Positions 23,431-31,699 of a stretch of DNA of 44,127 nucleotides are shown here, one piece after another. The notes under the pieces are model-generated. The model was given only the letters and a program-made list of their open reading frames with translations, had not been told where the DNA came from and did not search any database. Source of the stretch: Vampirovibrio sp. (lineage in GTDB: Bacteria > Cyanobacteriota > Vampirovibrionia > Vampirovibrionales > Vampirovibrionaceae); contig DAIDMR010000329.1 in NCBI GenBank assembly GCA_027448865.1, positions 1 through 44,127 on the forward strand, written 5' to 3'. Both the position numbers and the translations under genes were made by a program. The first letter of the stretch is position 1. Each line of letters opens with the position of its first letter.

Positions 23431-23475
23431 ATGGCCCGCCCTTATCCTGGCCCAGGAATCCTCCCTGAACCATAA
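23431..23475 (+). CDS. Possible proline-rich leader peptide (14 residues)
   Basis: An ATG followed by 13 codons and TAA reads MARPYPGPGILPEP: five prolines in 14 residues. GAGGA lies 4 bases before the ATG. GAGGATTC (23423-23430) can pair perfectly over 8 bp with GAATCCTC (23456-23463), which hides the ribosome site in the hairpin and would open when a ribosome translates. It precedes a peptide-type ABC permease gene, so sensing of proline-tRNA or peptide supply is a tempting inference. It may equally be chance. Confidence 0.3.
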   Translation: MARPYPGPGILPEP

Positions 23476-23556
23476 AACTGGAAGCCTAAAACGGCCCCAC
23501 GCCCATCCCGTCAGGCAGTGGCCCCCTTCCGAAAAGACTTTTGCAGGCGGAGTTCC

Positions 23557-24645
23557 ATGTCCATTCCACAGTACATTTTGAAACGACTGCTGGCAGCCAT
23601 TCCCACCCTGCTGATCATCTCCATGATCGCCTTTTTCATGATGCGCTACGACTTTACCGTTGGGCCCATCAACATTCCCACCCCCGGTGGACAATGGCAT
23701 CTCCTGGACGCCGTGCGCATCAAGAACCCCATTAACCCGCTGGCCGGAATCGAGACCAACCCGCAAATTTCGGAAGCGGCCAAAGCCCAGCAACGGCACA
23801 TGATGGGACTGGATCAGCCCATGTACATCCAGTACTGGCGTTGGCTGACCAATTTTTTCTCATTTCACCCGGAAGCACTGAAAAGCGGAAATCTGGCCGG
23901 ATTTTTCACCCCCAGCCTGGGCAAAACCTTTGCCAATGAAGACGTTCTGGAGCTATTGGTTCAACGGGGCTGGAATACCGTGCAACTCAATCTGGTGGTC
24001 TTCTTCTTCTCCTGGCTGGTGGCCCTGCCCCTGGGCATTTTTGCCGCCCTACACTGGCGCTCTTACACCGATCGGGCCATGACCGTGCTGGCCTCGGTGG
24101 GCATGTCTTTTCCCGGTTTTTTACTGGCCTTGCTGATGGCTGTCTTCGCCGTAAAAACCGGCTGGTTTCCCCTGGGCGGCATTCAAAGCGAGAATTACCC
24201 CAGCATGAACGTTCTGGAAAAATTCTGGGATCGGGCCCTGCACCTGGCCCTGCCTGCCACGGTGCTGATTGTGGGCTCTCTCTCCAGCATTCAGCGGCAA
24301 ATGCGGGGGAACCTGCTGGATGTACTGGCCGCCGAATATGTGCGTACGGCCCGGGCCAAAGGCCTGCCGGAGCATGTGGTCATCTACAAACACGCCGTGC
24401 GTACCGCCCTCAACCCGCTAATCACCATGCTGGGCTATGAGTTCTCATCCCTACTGGGCGGGGCCATCCTCATTGAAACCGTGCTGGGCTTTCCGGGTCT
24501 GGGACAACTGGCCTACAAGGCGGTGCTGGAAACCGATACCAATCTGGTCATGTCCACCATCATCCTGTCCGCTGTCATGCTGGTGCTGGGCAACCTGATG
24601 GCCGATATTCTGTTGAAGTTTGCCGACCCCCGGATTGAACTGTAA
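23557..24645 (+). CDS. Peptide-type ABC transporter permease (DppB/OppB family)
   Basis: One of two membrane subunits of a peptide/nickel-type importer. 362 residues with six membrane helices; the first is IPQYILKRLLAAIPTLLIISMIAFFMM, typical of the family, followed by a long outer loop. The cytoplasmic EAA loop that meets the ATPase is EYVRTARAKGLPEHVVIYKHAVRTALNPLIT. I use the ATG at 23557 because GGCGGAG is just upstream; the track starts 13 codons earlier. The second permease follows after 13 bases. The binding protein and ATPases are not in this window, so substrate is open. Confidence 0.93.
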   Translation: MSIPQYILKRLLAAIPTLLIISMIAFFMMRYDFTVGPINIPTPGGQWHLLDAVRIKNPINPLAGIETNPQISEAAKAQQRHMMGLDQPMYIQYWRWLTNFFSFHPEALKSGNLAGFFTPSLGKTFANEDVLELLVQRGWNTVQLNLVVFFFSWLVALPLGIFAALHWRSYTDRAMTVLASVGMSFPGFLLALLMAVFAVKTGWFPLGGIQSENYPSMNVLEKFWDRALHLALPATVLIVGSLSSIQRQMRGNLLDVLAAEYVRTARAKGLPEHVVIYKHAVRTALNPLITMLGYEFSSLLGGAILIETVLGFPGLGQLAYKAVLETDTNLVMSTIILSAVMLVLGNLMADILLKFADPRIEL

Positions 24646-24658
24646 GGAAGGCCCGGCC

Positions 24659-25768
24659 ATGCTGAACAAACAGCCCAACACCCCCGAACTGAATTTAATC
24701 CGCCAGATGTACCAGCGGCTGTACCGGGATCGGGTGGCCTTTGTCTCCCTGCTGGTGCTGGTTGGCCTCTATCTGATGGTGGCGCTGGCCGATTTCTTGG
24801 CCCCTTACAGCGAATCGCATTTTGATCGCAGTCTGGCCAAAGCCCCGCCCACCCCGGTCTATATGCTGGATGAAACCGGCGGGCTGACCTGGCCGTATGT
24901 GTTCCGCTACGAAAAACGCTATAACCCGGCCACCTTTACCCAGGAATTTACCCCAATCCTAAGCGAGAAATACCCCATTCGCCTGTTTCCAACGGCGGAA
25001 CCCTACCGCCTGTTCGGGCTGATTCCCGGTACGATTCGCCTGTTCGGGGTGGACGCCCCTGCCCAGATTTCCCTGCTGGGTAACGACATCAACGGACGAG
25101 ACGTATTTTCCCGCATGCTGTATGGCGGGCAAATTTCGCTGACCATCGGCTTCCTCAGTTTGTTTGTGGTGTTTCCCATCGGCATGATTTACGGCGGGCT
25201 GGCCGGTTACTTTGGCGGCAAGGTGGATGATTTAATGATGCGCATTGCCGAAATTGTGATGTCCATTCCCAGTTTTTTCCTGCTGATTGGTTTGGCGGCC
25301 ATTTTGCCGCCCGGCCTGCCCAGTACCCAGCGTTTTGCCCTGGTGGTGCTGATTTTGGCCTTTATCGGCTGGGCGGGGCTCAGTCGGGTTATACGGGGCA
25401 TGGTGCTGTCTATCAAGAACGAAGAGTTTATCGAATCCAGCCGGGCCATTGGCATGAATCCCTTTACCATTATTGTGCGGCATATCTTGCCCCAAACCAC
25501 CAGTTACCTGATGGTGGCCCTAACCCTCAGCGTGCCCGGCTACATTTTGGCGGAATCAGGCCTCAGCTTTTTGGGGCTGGGCATTCAGCAACCGGACGCC
25601 AGTTGGGGCAACATGCTGAAAGAGGCCCAGGATATCAGCAACATTATTGAACGCCCCTGGATGTTGATGCCCGGTTTCCTGATTTTTCTGGCGGTACTGG
25701 CCTTTAACGTGGTGGGCGACGCCGTGCGGGATATTCTGGACCCCAAGTCCCGCCTGGCTCGCAAGTAA
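24659..25768 (+). CDS. Peptide-type ABC transporter permease (DppC/OppC family)
   Basis: Partner of the preceding permease. 369 residues: a cytoplasmic N-terminus, the first helix FVSLLVLVGLYLMVALADFLAPY, a long outer loop of ~130 residues (larger than in E. coli DppC, with the LLGNDINGRDVFSRMLYGGQISL block at its end), then five helices and the EAA loop EFIESSRAIGMNPFTIIVRHILPQT. A GGAAGG ribosome site precedes the ATG at 24659. A hairpin pair follows the gene. The enlarged loop might fit a particular binding protein, but that is speculation. Confidence 0.93.
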   Translation: MLNKQPNTPELNLIRQMYQRLYRDRVAFVSLLVLVGLYLMVALADFLAPYSESHFDRSLAKAPPTPVYMLDETGGLTWPYVFRYEKRYNPATFTQEFTPILSEKYPIRLFPTAEPYRLFGLIPGTIRLFGVDAPAQISLLGNDINGRDVFSRMLYGGQISLTIGFLSLFVVFPIGMIYGGLAGYFGGKVDDLMMRIAEIVMSIPSFFLLIGLAAILPPGLPSTQRFALVVLILAFIGWAGLSRVIRGMVLSIKNEEFIESSRAIGMNPFTIIVRHILPQTTSYLMVALTLSVPGYILAESGLSFLGLGIQQPDASWGNMLKEAQDISNIIERPWMLMPGFLIFLAVLAFNVVGDAVRDILDPKSRLARK

Positions 25769-25819
25769 CTTACTTGAAAAAAACAGCCCTCAATAAAAAT
25801 AGGCCCAAAAAATGAGAAA

Positions 25820-25858
25820 GGGGCAGAACAATGTCTGGCCCCTGGGGAAAAATTCCCC
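25820..25858. terminator. Two adjacent hairpins between convergent genes
   Basis: GGGGCAG/CTGGCCCC (25820-25842, one bulge) and GGGGAA-AAA-TTCCCC (25844-25858, perfect). On the minus strand the first hairpin is followed by TTTCTCATTTTTT, so it should stop transcription of the membrane-protein gene at 26065. On the plus strand no T-run follows. Confidence 0.6.
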
Positions 25859-26064
25859 TCACTTTCCTATTGTACCTCGGAAGCTCAGCTTGGTGTAATC
25901 CTCCAGCTTCCTGATAAGCCCCTCACCCATGAAATCCACTGGAATTGCCAGCGTTCGTTTTTCAATTTCTAACTGCGCTCTCTGTATCCAATCTCCTTGC
26001 ACATTCACTGCAAACAATCGGGCACTGCAAACAACTGCGGCACACCGGTGCCAACGCCCGCCCG
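25859..26064. other. Intergenic stretch with nothing recognised
   Basis: About 200 bases between the ABC permease terminator and the stop of the membrane protein. The small plus-strand ORF here (25929-26159) overlaps the 3' end of the minus gene, has no ribosome site or known motif and is probably spurious. Confidence 0.5.
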
Positions 26065-27348
26065 TTAAGGACGATACCGGGCATAGGGGTATGCCCTCTC
26101 CGTCTGGACGTTCGGCGAACCGTTGGCCTGATTCAACGGCGGGGTCAGCGGGGGGGTAACCTGTCCGGTAAATTTGGCGGTGGAGGCATTGTCTGAAGCG
26201 GTTTCATGATTGCGGTAACCAATGCCGGTGCGGTAACCCGAAAAGGCAAAAAACAGGGGGATAAAGGGCTCCATAATTTCCATTCCGGCCAAGGCCAAGG
26301 CCGTGGGCAAATCGTCCACGTGCAAAATGGCGTCCGCAAATTCAATGCGCCGCTTTTCAGGGGCGTTCTGCGGCTGGGGAACTTTGCCCTGCATTTTATC
26401 AAAGAAGGGATTGACCACTTTGGTGCCCAACTGGTTGGCGATTTTTCCGCCTCCCAGAATGCCCAGACTCAGGCCGGCGCCAATAATGCCAAACTTGCCC
26501 ACTTTAGCCCCGGAAGTCCCCAGCTTTTGCAAAGCGCCCTGTACCTGGGGTAATTCCACAGCCACCAGCCCCGCCGAAGCCCCCACCGCGCACAGGGCGA
26601 TATTGGCCACAAACTGGAAAATCCCCTCTTTGCACATGTTCACATTGGCATCGGGATCTTGCACATGGTTGATTTTATTGGCCAACGCGCCACCCAACCC
26701 GCCACTGATGACCGAGGCCAGACCCACGCTGAAGAAGTCGCGCATTTTCCACAGCTCGCCTTCCTTCACCGAAATGTCGCCTTTTTGCTCCACCTTGGTC
26801 AGCTTTTGCCAAATGGCTTTAGAGAGTTGCTTAAAGTCTTTACCCTCCAAAACTTCGTTATCCCCAATGGGCAACAGTTCATCCAGATCCGCTTCAACCT
26901 TGGCTTTATCCAGGGCTTTATTCAGCTTCGGGGTATCCCGCATACCCTGAATCAAATCCTTGAATTCCCGCACGCTCAACTGCTGGCGTTGTTCAAAGGG
27001 CTGGGCCTTCAGGAGTTGCTGAATGACCGGGTATTGATCCTTCAACTTCACCAGCTTTTCGCCCAGCTCTTTCATTTCATACTGGATCAGCTTCCGGCTG
27101 GGAGGCTTCATCAATACAGCGGCGGCAGCCAGGGTACCCGCCGTGGTGGCCCCCAGCACAATGCCATCCCGAATCAGCACTTTTTTTCGATCCTGCGGTA
27201 TGGCCTTCCAGGCATCGTAGCCCATTAAGGCCCCCAAACCCACCACGCCCGCAGCGCCAGCCACCTTGGTGGAGGAGCGAACCACATTGGGCTGATCCAG
27301 ATAATGCCCAAGGGCTCTCAGGTTTACTTTCGCACTGCTCAAATCCAT
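26065..27348 (-). CDS. Multi-pass membrane protein under Fur-like boxes, unknown
   Basis: 427 residues, no family recognised. Hydrophobic segments in order: VAGAAGVVGLGALMGY, GIVLGATTAGTLAAAAVLM, FFSVGLASVISGGLGGALA, FVANIALCAVGASAGLVAV, FGIIGAGLSLGILGGG and a last one near ALALAGMEIMEPFIPLFFAF. Between the second and third lies ~120 residues of charged, helical sequence. The C-terminus is Pro/Asn-rich. The track starts at a TTG at 27465, which falls on the predicted transcription start; I use the ATG at 27348, preceded by AGGAG at 9 bases. The promoter is covered by three Fur-type boxes, so repression by a metal-sensing Fur-family protein, most likely with iron, is inferred. No transporter motif is seen. 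Confidence 0.7.
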   Translation of the reverse strand: MDLSSAKVNLRALGHYLDQPNVVRSSTKVAGAAGVVGLGALMGYDAWKAIPQDRKKVLIRDGIVLGATTAGTLAAAAVLMKPPSRKLIQYEMKELGEKLVKLKDQYPVIQQLLKAQPFEQRQQLSVREFKDLIQGMRDTPKLNKALDKAKVEADLDELLPIGDNEVLEGKDFKQLSKAIWQKLTKVEQKGDISVKEGELWKMRDFFSVGLASVISGGLGGALANKINHVQDPDANVNMCKEGIFQFVANIALCAVGASAGLVAVELPQVQGALQKLGTSGAKVGKFGIIGAGLSLGILGGGKIANQLGTKVVNPFFDKMQGKVPQPQNAPEKRRIEFADAILHVDDLPTALALAGMEIMEPFIPLFFAFSGYRTGIGYRNHETASDNASTAKFTGQVTPPLTPPLNQANGSPNVQTERAYPYARYRP

Positions 27349-27449
27349 GCCGATGCACTCCTGGAAAGGCCCCGACTGATGTTGAAACAGGGCCGCTGAC
27401 TTGCAATAACTGATCTGACGATTCGGTTGATATAGGAAACCCAATTGGC

Positions 27450-27523
27450 TGAGAATAATTCTCAACAGTCAAATTAAATGATAAAGATTCTCACTTGTAA
27501 AGTACTAATGAGAGTAATTCTCA
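27450..27523. promoter_or_regulatory. Three Fur-family boxes in a row
   Basis: Three 15-bp 7-1-7 palindromes: TGAGAATAATTCTCA (27450-27464, perfect), TGATAAAGATTCTCA (27479-27493) and TGAGAGTAATTCTCA (27509-27523, one mismatch). Their starts are 29 and 30 bases apart, close to three turns of DNA. The pattern matches the Fur consensus TGATAATNATTATCA in its TGA-N3-T frame and the GAGAAT variant known at Fur sites. Zur or PerR cannot be excluded. They overlay the minus-strand promoter. Confidence 0.75.
27473..27501 (-). promoter_or_regulatory. Promoter of the Fur-controlled membrane protein
   Basis: On the minus strand TTTACA (27496-27501) and TTTAAT (27473-27478), each 5 of 6 to consensus, are separated by exactly 17 bases. 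The middle Fur-like box fills this spacer, one box lies upstream and one covers the start point near 27466. This is a textbook repression layout. Confidence 0.7.
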
Positions 27524-27830
27524 AAAAAGTTCTTGCCCCTGCTTCCCTTTTACCTTAAAAAGAAAACATCGAATTCAGGTCGGATTGTTTTTTTGTTTTT
27601 GACAGCGTTCAACAAGTGGGTGCCGATGCCAACGATTACCAAATGGTTCTGGAATGCCATCGCAGTCATTTCATAATGATTTCACAATAATGTTGCAATG
27701 ATTTTTTTGGGGGGATTGGCCCGGAGTGTAATGGATCTCCAGCCAGCGGCCAGGACGGGTTAGTAAGACGCTGGTTACGACCAGAGAGCGAACAATTTGC
27801 ATTTACCAATGGAAGGAGTCGATTCACATT
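27524..27830. other. Intergenic region before the gene at 27831
   Basis: About 300 bases, AT-rich at first, with T-runs near 27587-27600. A TTGACA (27599-27604) has no -10 at the right distance. Three AATGATT/ATAATG words cluster near 27670-27700. A GGAAGGAG ribosome site lies 12 bases before the next ATG. No RNA gene was recognised. Confidence 0.5.
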
Positions 27831-28607
27831 ATGATGACGCGCACGCTGATCCCTCAGGCTGTAGCCAGCCCCCATTTCCCCTGGCGGCACTCACAGAATA
27901 ATGACGGCGCCTCCCGTAAAAAAGCCGACAATATCCCGCCACTGGTTCGCCCCCATCATCCCACCCGCCCGGTTCCCCCACAGGAGAAGCGCGTGACCAC
28001 CCAGCGCGTTTTTGAAACTCTGAGTCATGAGAGTGAGCGAGCCAATGGCAACCCCTATGGCCTGAAAAACTACACACTGAAATATGTGCTGTACCACCCG
28101 CCCACCCAAACTTACTTCAAAGTGGATCGCGGCCAATATCCGCAAGTGGTCACCGCCGAACAGGCGAAGCTGATCTTTGAGAACAAGCTGCAGAAAAACC
28201 CGCATGCGGGTCGTTTGAGCTTTGTGGATGGCTTTCATCAAATCAAACTGTCAGCCGCTCCGTTGCAAGACAAGGAAGGCAGAGTGCTGGTGCGACTGAG
28301 GGGTCCCATTCTCTGGCCTTTGCCCTCTGAAAAAAGCAGTGCCGAAGCGGTGTCCCCGGCAGACCCCGAAAGCGCCAACACAGCTCCCGCCAAACAGCAC
28401 GGCAGGGCCTACCGTCCCTGGCAACTGGCCATACGCCGCTTTCAGTCGGAGCAGGAAAGGGCCAAAGCCAACCAGTCGCCAGAAATGGACATTGTGGTGG
28501 AATTTACCAGCTTGCTGCCCGATGGCTACACCGAGGAACTGGAGGTGTTTCCCACCGAGGATTTACCAAAACTCTGGAGCCAACAGCGGTTGGATCTGGA
28601 AGCCTGA
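27831..28607 (+). CDS. Hypothetical protein
   Basis: 258 residues, no family recognised. The first ~60 residues are Pro/His/Arg-rich and probably disordered. The middle, residues ~70-160, looks like a compact alpha/beta domain (LKYVLYHPPTQTYFKVDRGQYPQVV, then FVDGFHQIKLSAAP). The C-terminus has an acidic beta-rich end (EMDIVVEFTSLLPDGYTEELEVFP). No signal peptide or membrane helix. A GGAAGGAG ribosome site precedes the ATG. The next gene follows after ~107 bases and may be co-transcribed. Confidence 0.65.
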   Translation: MMTRTLIPQAVASPHFPWRHSQNNDGASRKKADNIPPLVRPHHPTRPVPPQEKRVTTQRVFETLSHESERANGNPYGLKNYTLKYVLYHPPTQTYFKVDRGQYPQVVTAEQAKLIFENKLQKNPHAGRLSFVDGFHQIKLSAAPLQDKEGRVLVRLRGPILWPLPSEKSSAEAVSPADPESANTAPAKQHGRAYRPWQLAIRRFQSEQERAKANQSPEMDIVVEFTSLLPDGYTEELEVFPTEDLPKLWSQQRLDLEA

Positions 28608-28714
28608 GCCTCCCAGTCTGGCAACCGGCTACGTAAACATGGGCTTATCGCACACCGAAAAAGGGCACCTGAACAAAACCAGCAGGAAAAACCAGAAGAG
28701 AAAATCCCGAAACG

Positions 28715-29188
<474 letters not shown>

Positions 29189-29260
29189 CGCCTTGAGCCC
29201 GGGGCCGGTCTGGGTTAATTTGGAGACACCCAAGCACCCAACCTCGGAAAGTCCCCGCTT

Positions 29261-29893
29261 TTGAGCCTCCTGATTCTCGACAACTTCGACTCCTTTACCT
29301 ACAACCTGTACCAGATGGTACAGGCCAGAACTAGCCTGCCGGTGCGGGTTCATCGCAACAATGAGCTGGACTGGGAGGCCGTAAAGACCCTTAGCCCTCA
29401 AGGCATCCTCATCTCCCCAGGGCCCGGGCATCCGTCCCGCCCGCAGGATTTTGGCATTTGCAAAACCGTGATTGAACGCCAACAAGAGTTAAACTGTCCC
29501 ATTCTGGGCGTCTGTCTGGGTCATCAGGGACTGGTTTACACATTGGGCGGACAAGTGGTTCCGGCCCCCCAAATCATGCACGGCAAAACCTCGGCGGTTC
29601 GCATTGTACAAAACCATCCGTTGCTGGCCGGGCTCCCCAATCCCTTCACCGTCATGCGGTACCATTCCTGGATGGTTGAAGCGGCCAGCCTACCGCGGGA
29701 CTGGGCAGTATTGGCCGAGACGGAACCGACCCCCACGGAACCCACACCCTTGATCATGGCGGTGGCCCATCGAGATCGTCCGCTGTACGGGGTGCAATTT
29801 CATCCGGAATCGGTGGGAACCCCCGAAGGCGGCCAACTGTTGCGTAATTTCATCCAGCTGGCAAACTGCCCGCTGGTTTTCCCGGGCACTTGA
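29261..29893 (+). CDS. Glutamine amidotransferase, TrpG/PabA type
   Basis: The small subunit that supplies ammonia from glutamine to anthranilate synthase (tryptophan) or aminodeoxychorismate synthase (folate). The 210-residue class I amidotransferase has the family opening LLILDNFDSFTYNL, ISPGPGHPSRPQD, the nucleophile cysteine in GVCLGHQ, MHGKTS and the catalytic His/Glu in VQFHPESVGTPEG. It begins with TTG; no ATG fits the family start and GGAAAG lies about 11 bases before. No trpE or pabB lies adjacent, so the pathway cannot be chosen. Cyanobacteria and many others share one subunit between both. Confidence 0.93.
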   Translation: MSLLILDNFDSFTYNLYQMVQARTSLPVRVHRNNELDWEAVKTLSPQGILISPGPGHPSRPQDFGICKTVIERQQELNCPILGVCLGHQGLVYTLGGQVVPAPQIMHGKTSAVRIVQNHPLLAGLPNPFTVMRYHSWMVEAASLPRDWAVLAETEPTPTEPTPLIMAVAHRDRPLYGVQFHPESVGTPEGGQLLRNFIQLANCPLVFPGT

Positions 29894-30216
29894 GAGCGCC
29901 AAAAGCAATGTGAAACGCAATTTTTAATCATGAGCGTTTTTCTTTCACTAACGTTTCAGTTGCGGTTCACGTCTTTTTACCGTATGATTGCCCTGTTTGA
30001 CGTGGCGGCCATGTTTGCGGAGTGACAATTTGCCAACGTCAAAATTTATTCTGGGTCGTCTGAATCGCAGGATTTTGGGTCATCACATCTGATTTAAATT
30101 CGCCCCAGTACCCCTCAGTTTTCTCGTCATCCACTGGATATGTAGTTAAAAAATAACATCTTCAACCCATTTAACCGCGATTAACCCGCGCGATTAACCC
30201 GAAGGAGGATTAACGG
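29894..30216. other. Intergenic region with tandem repeat before gene 30217
   Basis: 323 bases. Its last part has two exact 13-bp copies of CGCGATTAACCCG (30176-30188, 30189-30201) directly before a perfect AAGGAGG ribosome site (30202-30208) that lies 8 bases before a TTG start. The rest shows no recognised RNA or ORF. Confidence 0.6.
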
Positions 30217-31047
30217 TTGCTGACTACTGTGACTTTAAGAGCGGGCTTGAGAGGCCTTCGAACCCTGAGCCATACCCAAAGTCAACAAGGGCATTTTTCG
30301 CCGGTTCAACAATTCCAGCCCAAGCGGCTGACCTTTGCCGCCCGCTACCCCTCTCCCACAGGCGAGTCCTCCAGACTGACCAGCGAATCCACGACACTGG
30401 ACACGCTGGACTCTCACCCGGTGACCCTTTCCAGCACCAGCAGCAGCACCAGCAATATTTTCCGGCGACTCTCGGCCCTCAGCAGGAGCAGTCAATCCCT
30501 GAAAGAGGCCGTTCACCGGCCGGAACCCATCAAAAGCGGACTTCTGGATCGACGCAGCATTCAGCTTCCCTCGGACAAGCAGAAGCTCACCATCAGTCAA
30601 AAAATCCTGCGCCTGCTCAACGATGAAGAGCAAGCCGTTCAGCAGGACTTTAGACAACTGATGCAGAACCACCTGAGCAATTTACCCAACCCGCAGGCCC
30701 GGGCTTTAACCCTTCAGGCCCTGGATTTTTTCAACAATGGCTTGTCCAAAACCCTGCGCCAGTGGTTTTTACAAGATCTAAACAGTCATCAGCCCAAGCA
30801 CTTTACCAACACCCAGGGGTTAAGCGCCGGACTCAAAAGCTATCAGGGTAACCTGGAGGCGGTTGACGACTTTTTAAAGCAGGCCATGGAAGGTACCCGG
30901 CAACCGCACAGCGCCCATCCCAAAGCAGCTCTGTCTCCTCAGGCCCTTGAGGCCGCCCAGATGCTGGAAAAAACGGAGCAAGACGTTCACGATTATCGGG
31001 ATGCTCTGAATCACCTGATTCTAAAGCCCAGCGCGTTCAAACCTTAA
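30217..31047 (+). CDS. Hypothetical protein, Ser/Thr-rich then helical
   Basis: 276 residues, no family recognised. Residues ~50-90 are rich in Ser and Thr (TLSSTSSSTSN) and likely disordered. From ~115 on the protein is helical with many Gln and Leu (KLTISQKILRLLNDEEQAVQQDF...), including possible coiled-coil stretches and a final helix (EKTEQDVHDYRDALNHL). No signal peptide or membrane helix. It starts with TTG behind an ideal AAGGAGG spaced 8 bases away, which is the reason for the start. Confidence 0.65.
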   Translation: MLTTVTLRAGLRGLRTLSHTQSQQGHFSPVQQFQPKRLTFAARYPSPTGESSRLTSESTTLDTLDSHPVTLSSTSSSTSNIFRRLSALSRSSQSLKEAVHRPEPIKSGLLDRRSIQLPSDKQKLTISQKILRLLNDEEQAVQQDFRQLMQNHLSNLPNPQARALTLQALDFFNNGLSKTLRQWFLQDLNSHQPKHFTNTQGLSAGLKSYQGNLEAVDDFLKQAMEGTRQPHSAHPKAALSPQALEAAQMLEKTEQDVHDYRDALNHLILKPSAFKP

Positions 31048-31068
31048 CCCTGCACTCACGTGCAATCT

Positions 31069-31551
31069 TTATGGCAGCCCTGTTTGGGGTTCAGCCTGAC
31101 TTTTCTTCGCTTCAATATGCTCGGCCAGATCGCGCACGTAATGCACCGCGTCTTTCAGGGAGGCCTCCAGCAACGGCGCACCCTCCGCTTCTGCGGATTG
31201 GGCCTCACTGTTCAGCGGTTGCCAGTCCATGCGGAACTGCACCACCGGCAAGGCCTTGGGATCGTCATTGGCAGGGGGAATCAGCGCATTATAGACAGCG
31301 CCCTGAAACAGCGGATGATCCTCCAGCGCGTAGCGCACCTCGCCCAGCCGCTCATCAATGGTAATTCGCTCCCGCAGTGGAAAACCCTGAATCAGGATCT
31401 CTCGCACGGCGTAATCTTCGGTACTCTCCACAAACTCAAAGGAGTCGATGCCCTGCATGTAGCGTTCCGGATGCTCAATGCGATCCAGCAGTACGTCCCA
31501 AATGGTTTGCAGGGAGGCATTAACGGGGACAAAATACTCCAGCTTGGGCAT
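31069..31551 (-). CDS. SRPBCC-superfamily protein (DUF1857-like)
   Basis: 160 residues with the helix-grip pattern of the SRPBCC/START-like fold: an N-terminal strand (LEYFVPVNASLQTIWDVLLDRIEHPERYM), middle strands (YAVREILIQGFPLRERITID) and a long C-terminal helix (EASLKDAVHYVRDLAEHIEAK). The motif order fits DUF1857/AtaL-like proteins, which bind small hydrophobic molecules; no ligand can be named. The start at 31551 is used because GGAAGGAG lies 10 bases upstream; the track begins at a GTG three codons earlier. It lies 22 bases from the convergent gene at 30217. Confidence 0.7.
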   Translation of the reverse strand: MPKLEYFVPVNASLQTIWDVLLDRIEHPERYMQGIDSFEFVESTEDYAVREILIQGFPLRERITIDERLGEVRYALEDHPLFQGAVYNALIPPANDDPKALPVVQFRMDWQPLNSEAQSAEAEGAPLLEASLKDAVHYVRDLAEHIEAKKSQAEPQTGLP

Positions 31552-31699
31552 GGCAGTCACACTCCTTCCAAGAAGTAAAAGATGAATGCCTCATCATACG
31601 ATGAAAGAACCAGCAGGGTCTATTCTCAGGCCGTGAATGGCCACCCTGAAACGTGAATGCCCGATTTCTCAAAGCCCAGCGCTGGAAACGCCTGTCCGC

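Larger units (their letters stand above)
23239..23556. other. Divergent control region, GNAT gene to ABC permease
   Basis: 318 bases. It holds a perfect TATAAT (23411-23416), a possible 14-codon Pro-rich leader ORF (23431-23475) and hairpins around it. Nothing recognisable lies between 23240 and 23400. A GGCGGAG ribosome site ends 5 bases before the permease ATG. Confidence 0.6.

Noticed and set aside
25929-26159. 76-codon plus-strand ORF after the ABC permeases
   Set aside because: It overlaps the 3' end of a well-supported minus gene, has no ribosome site and no known pattern.
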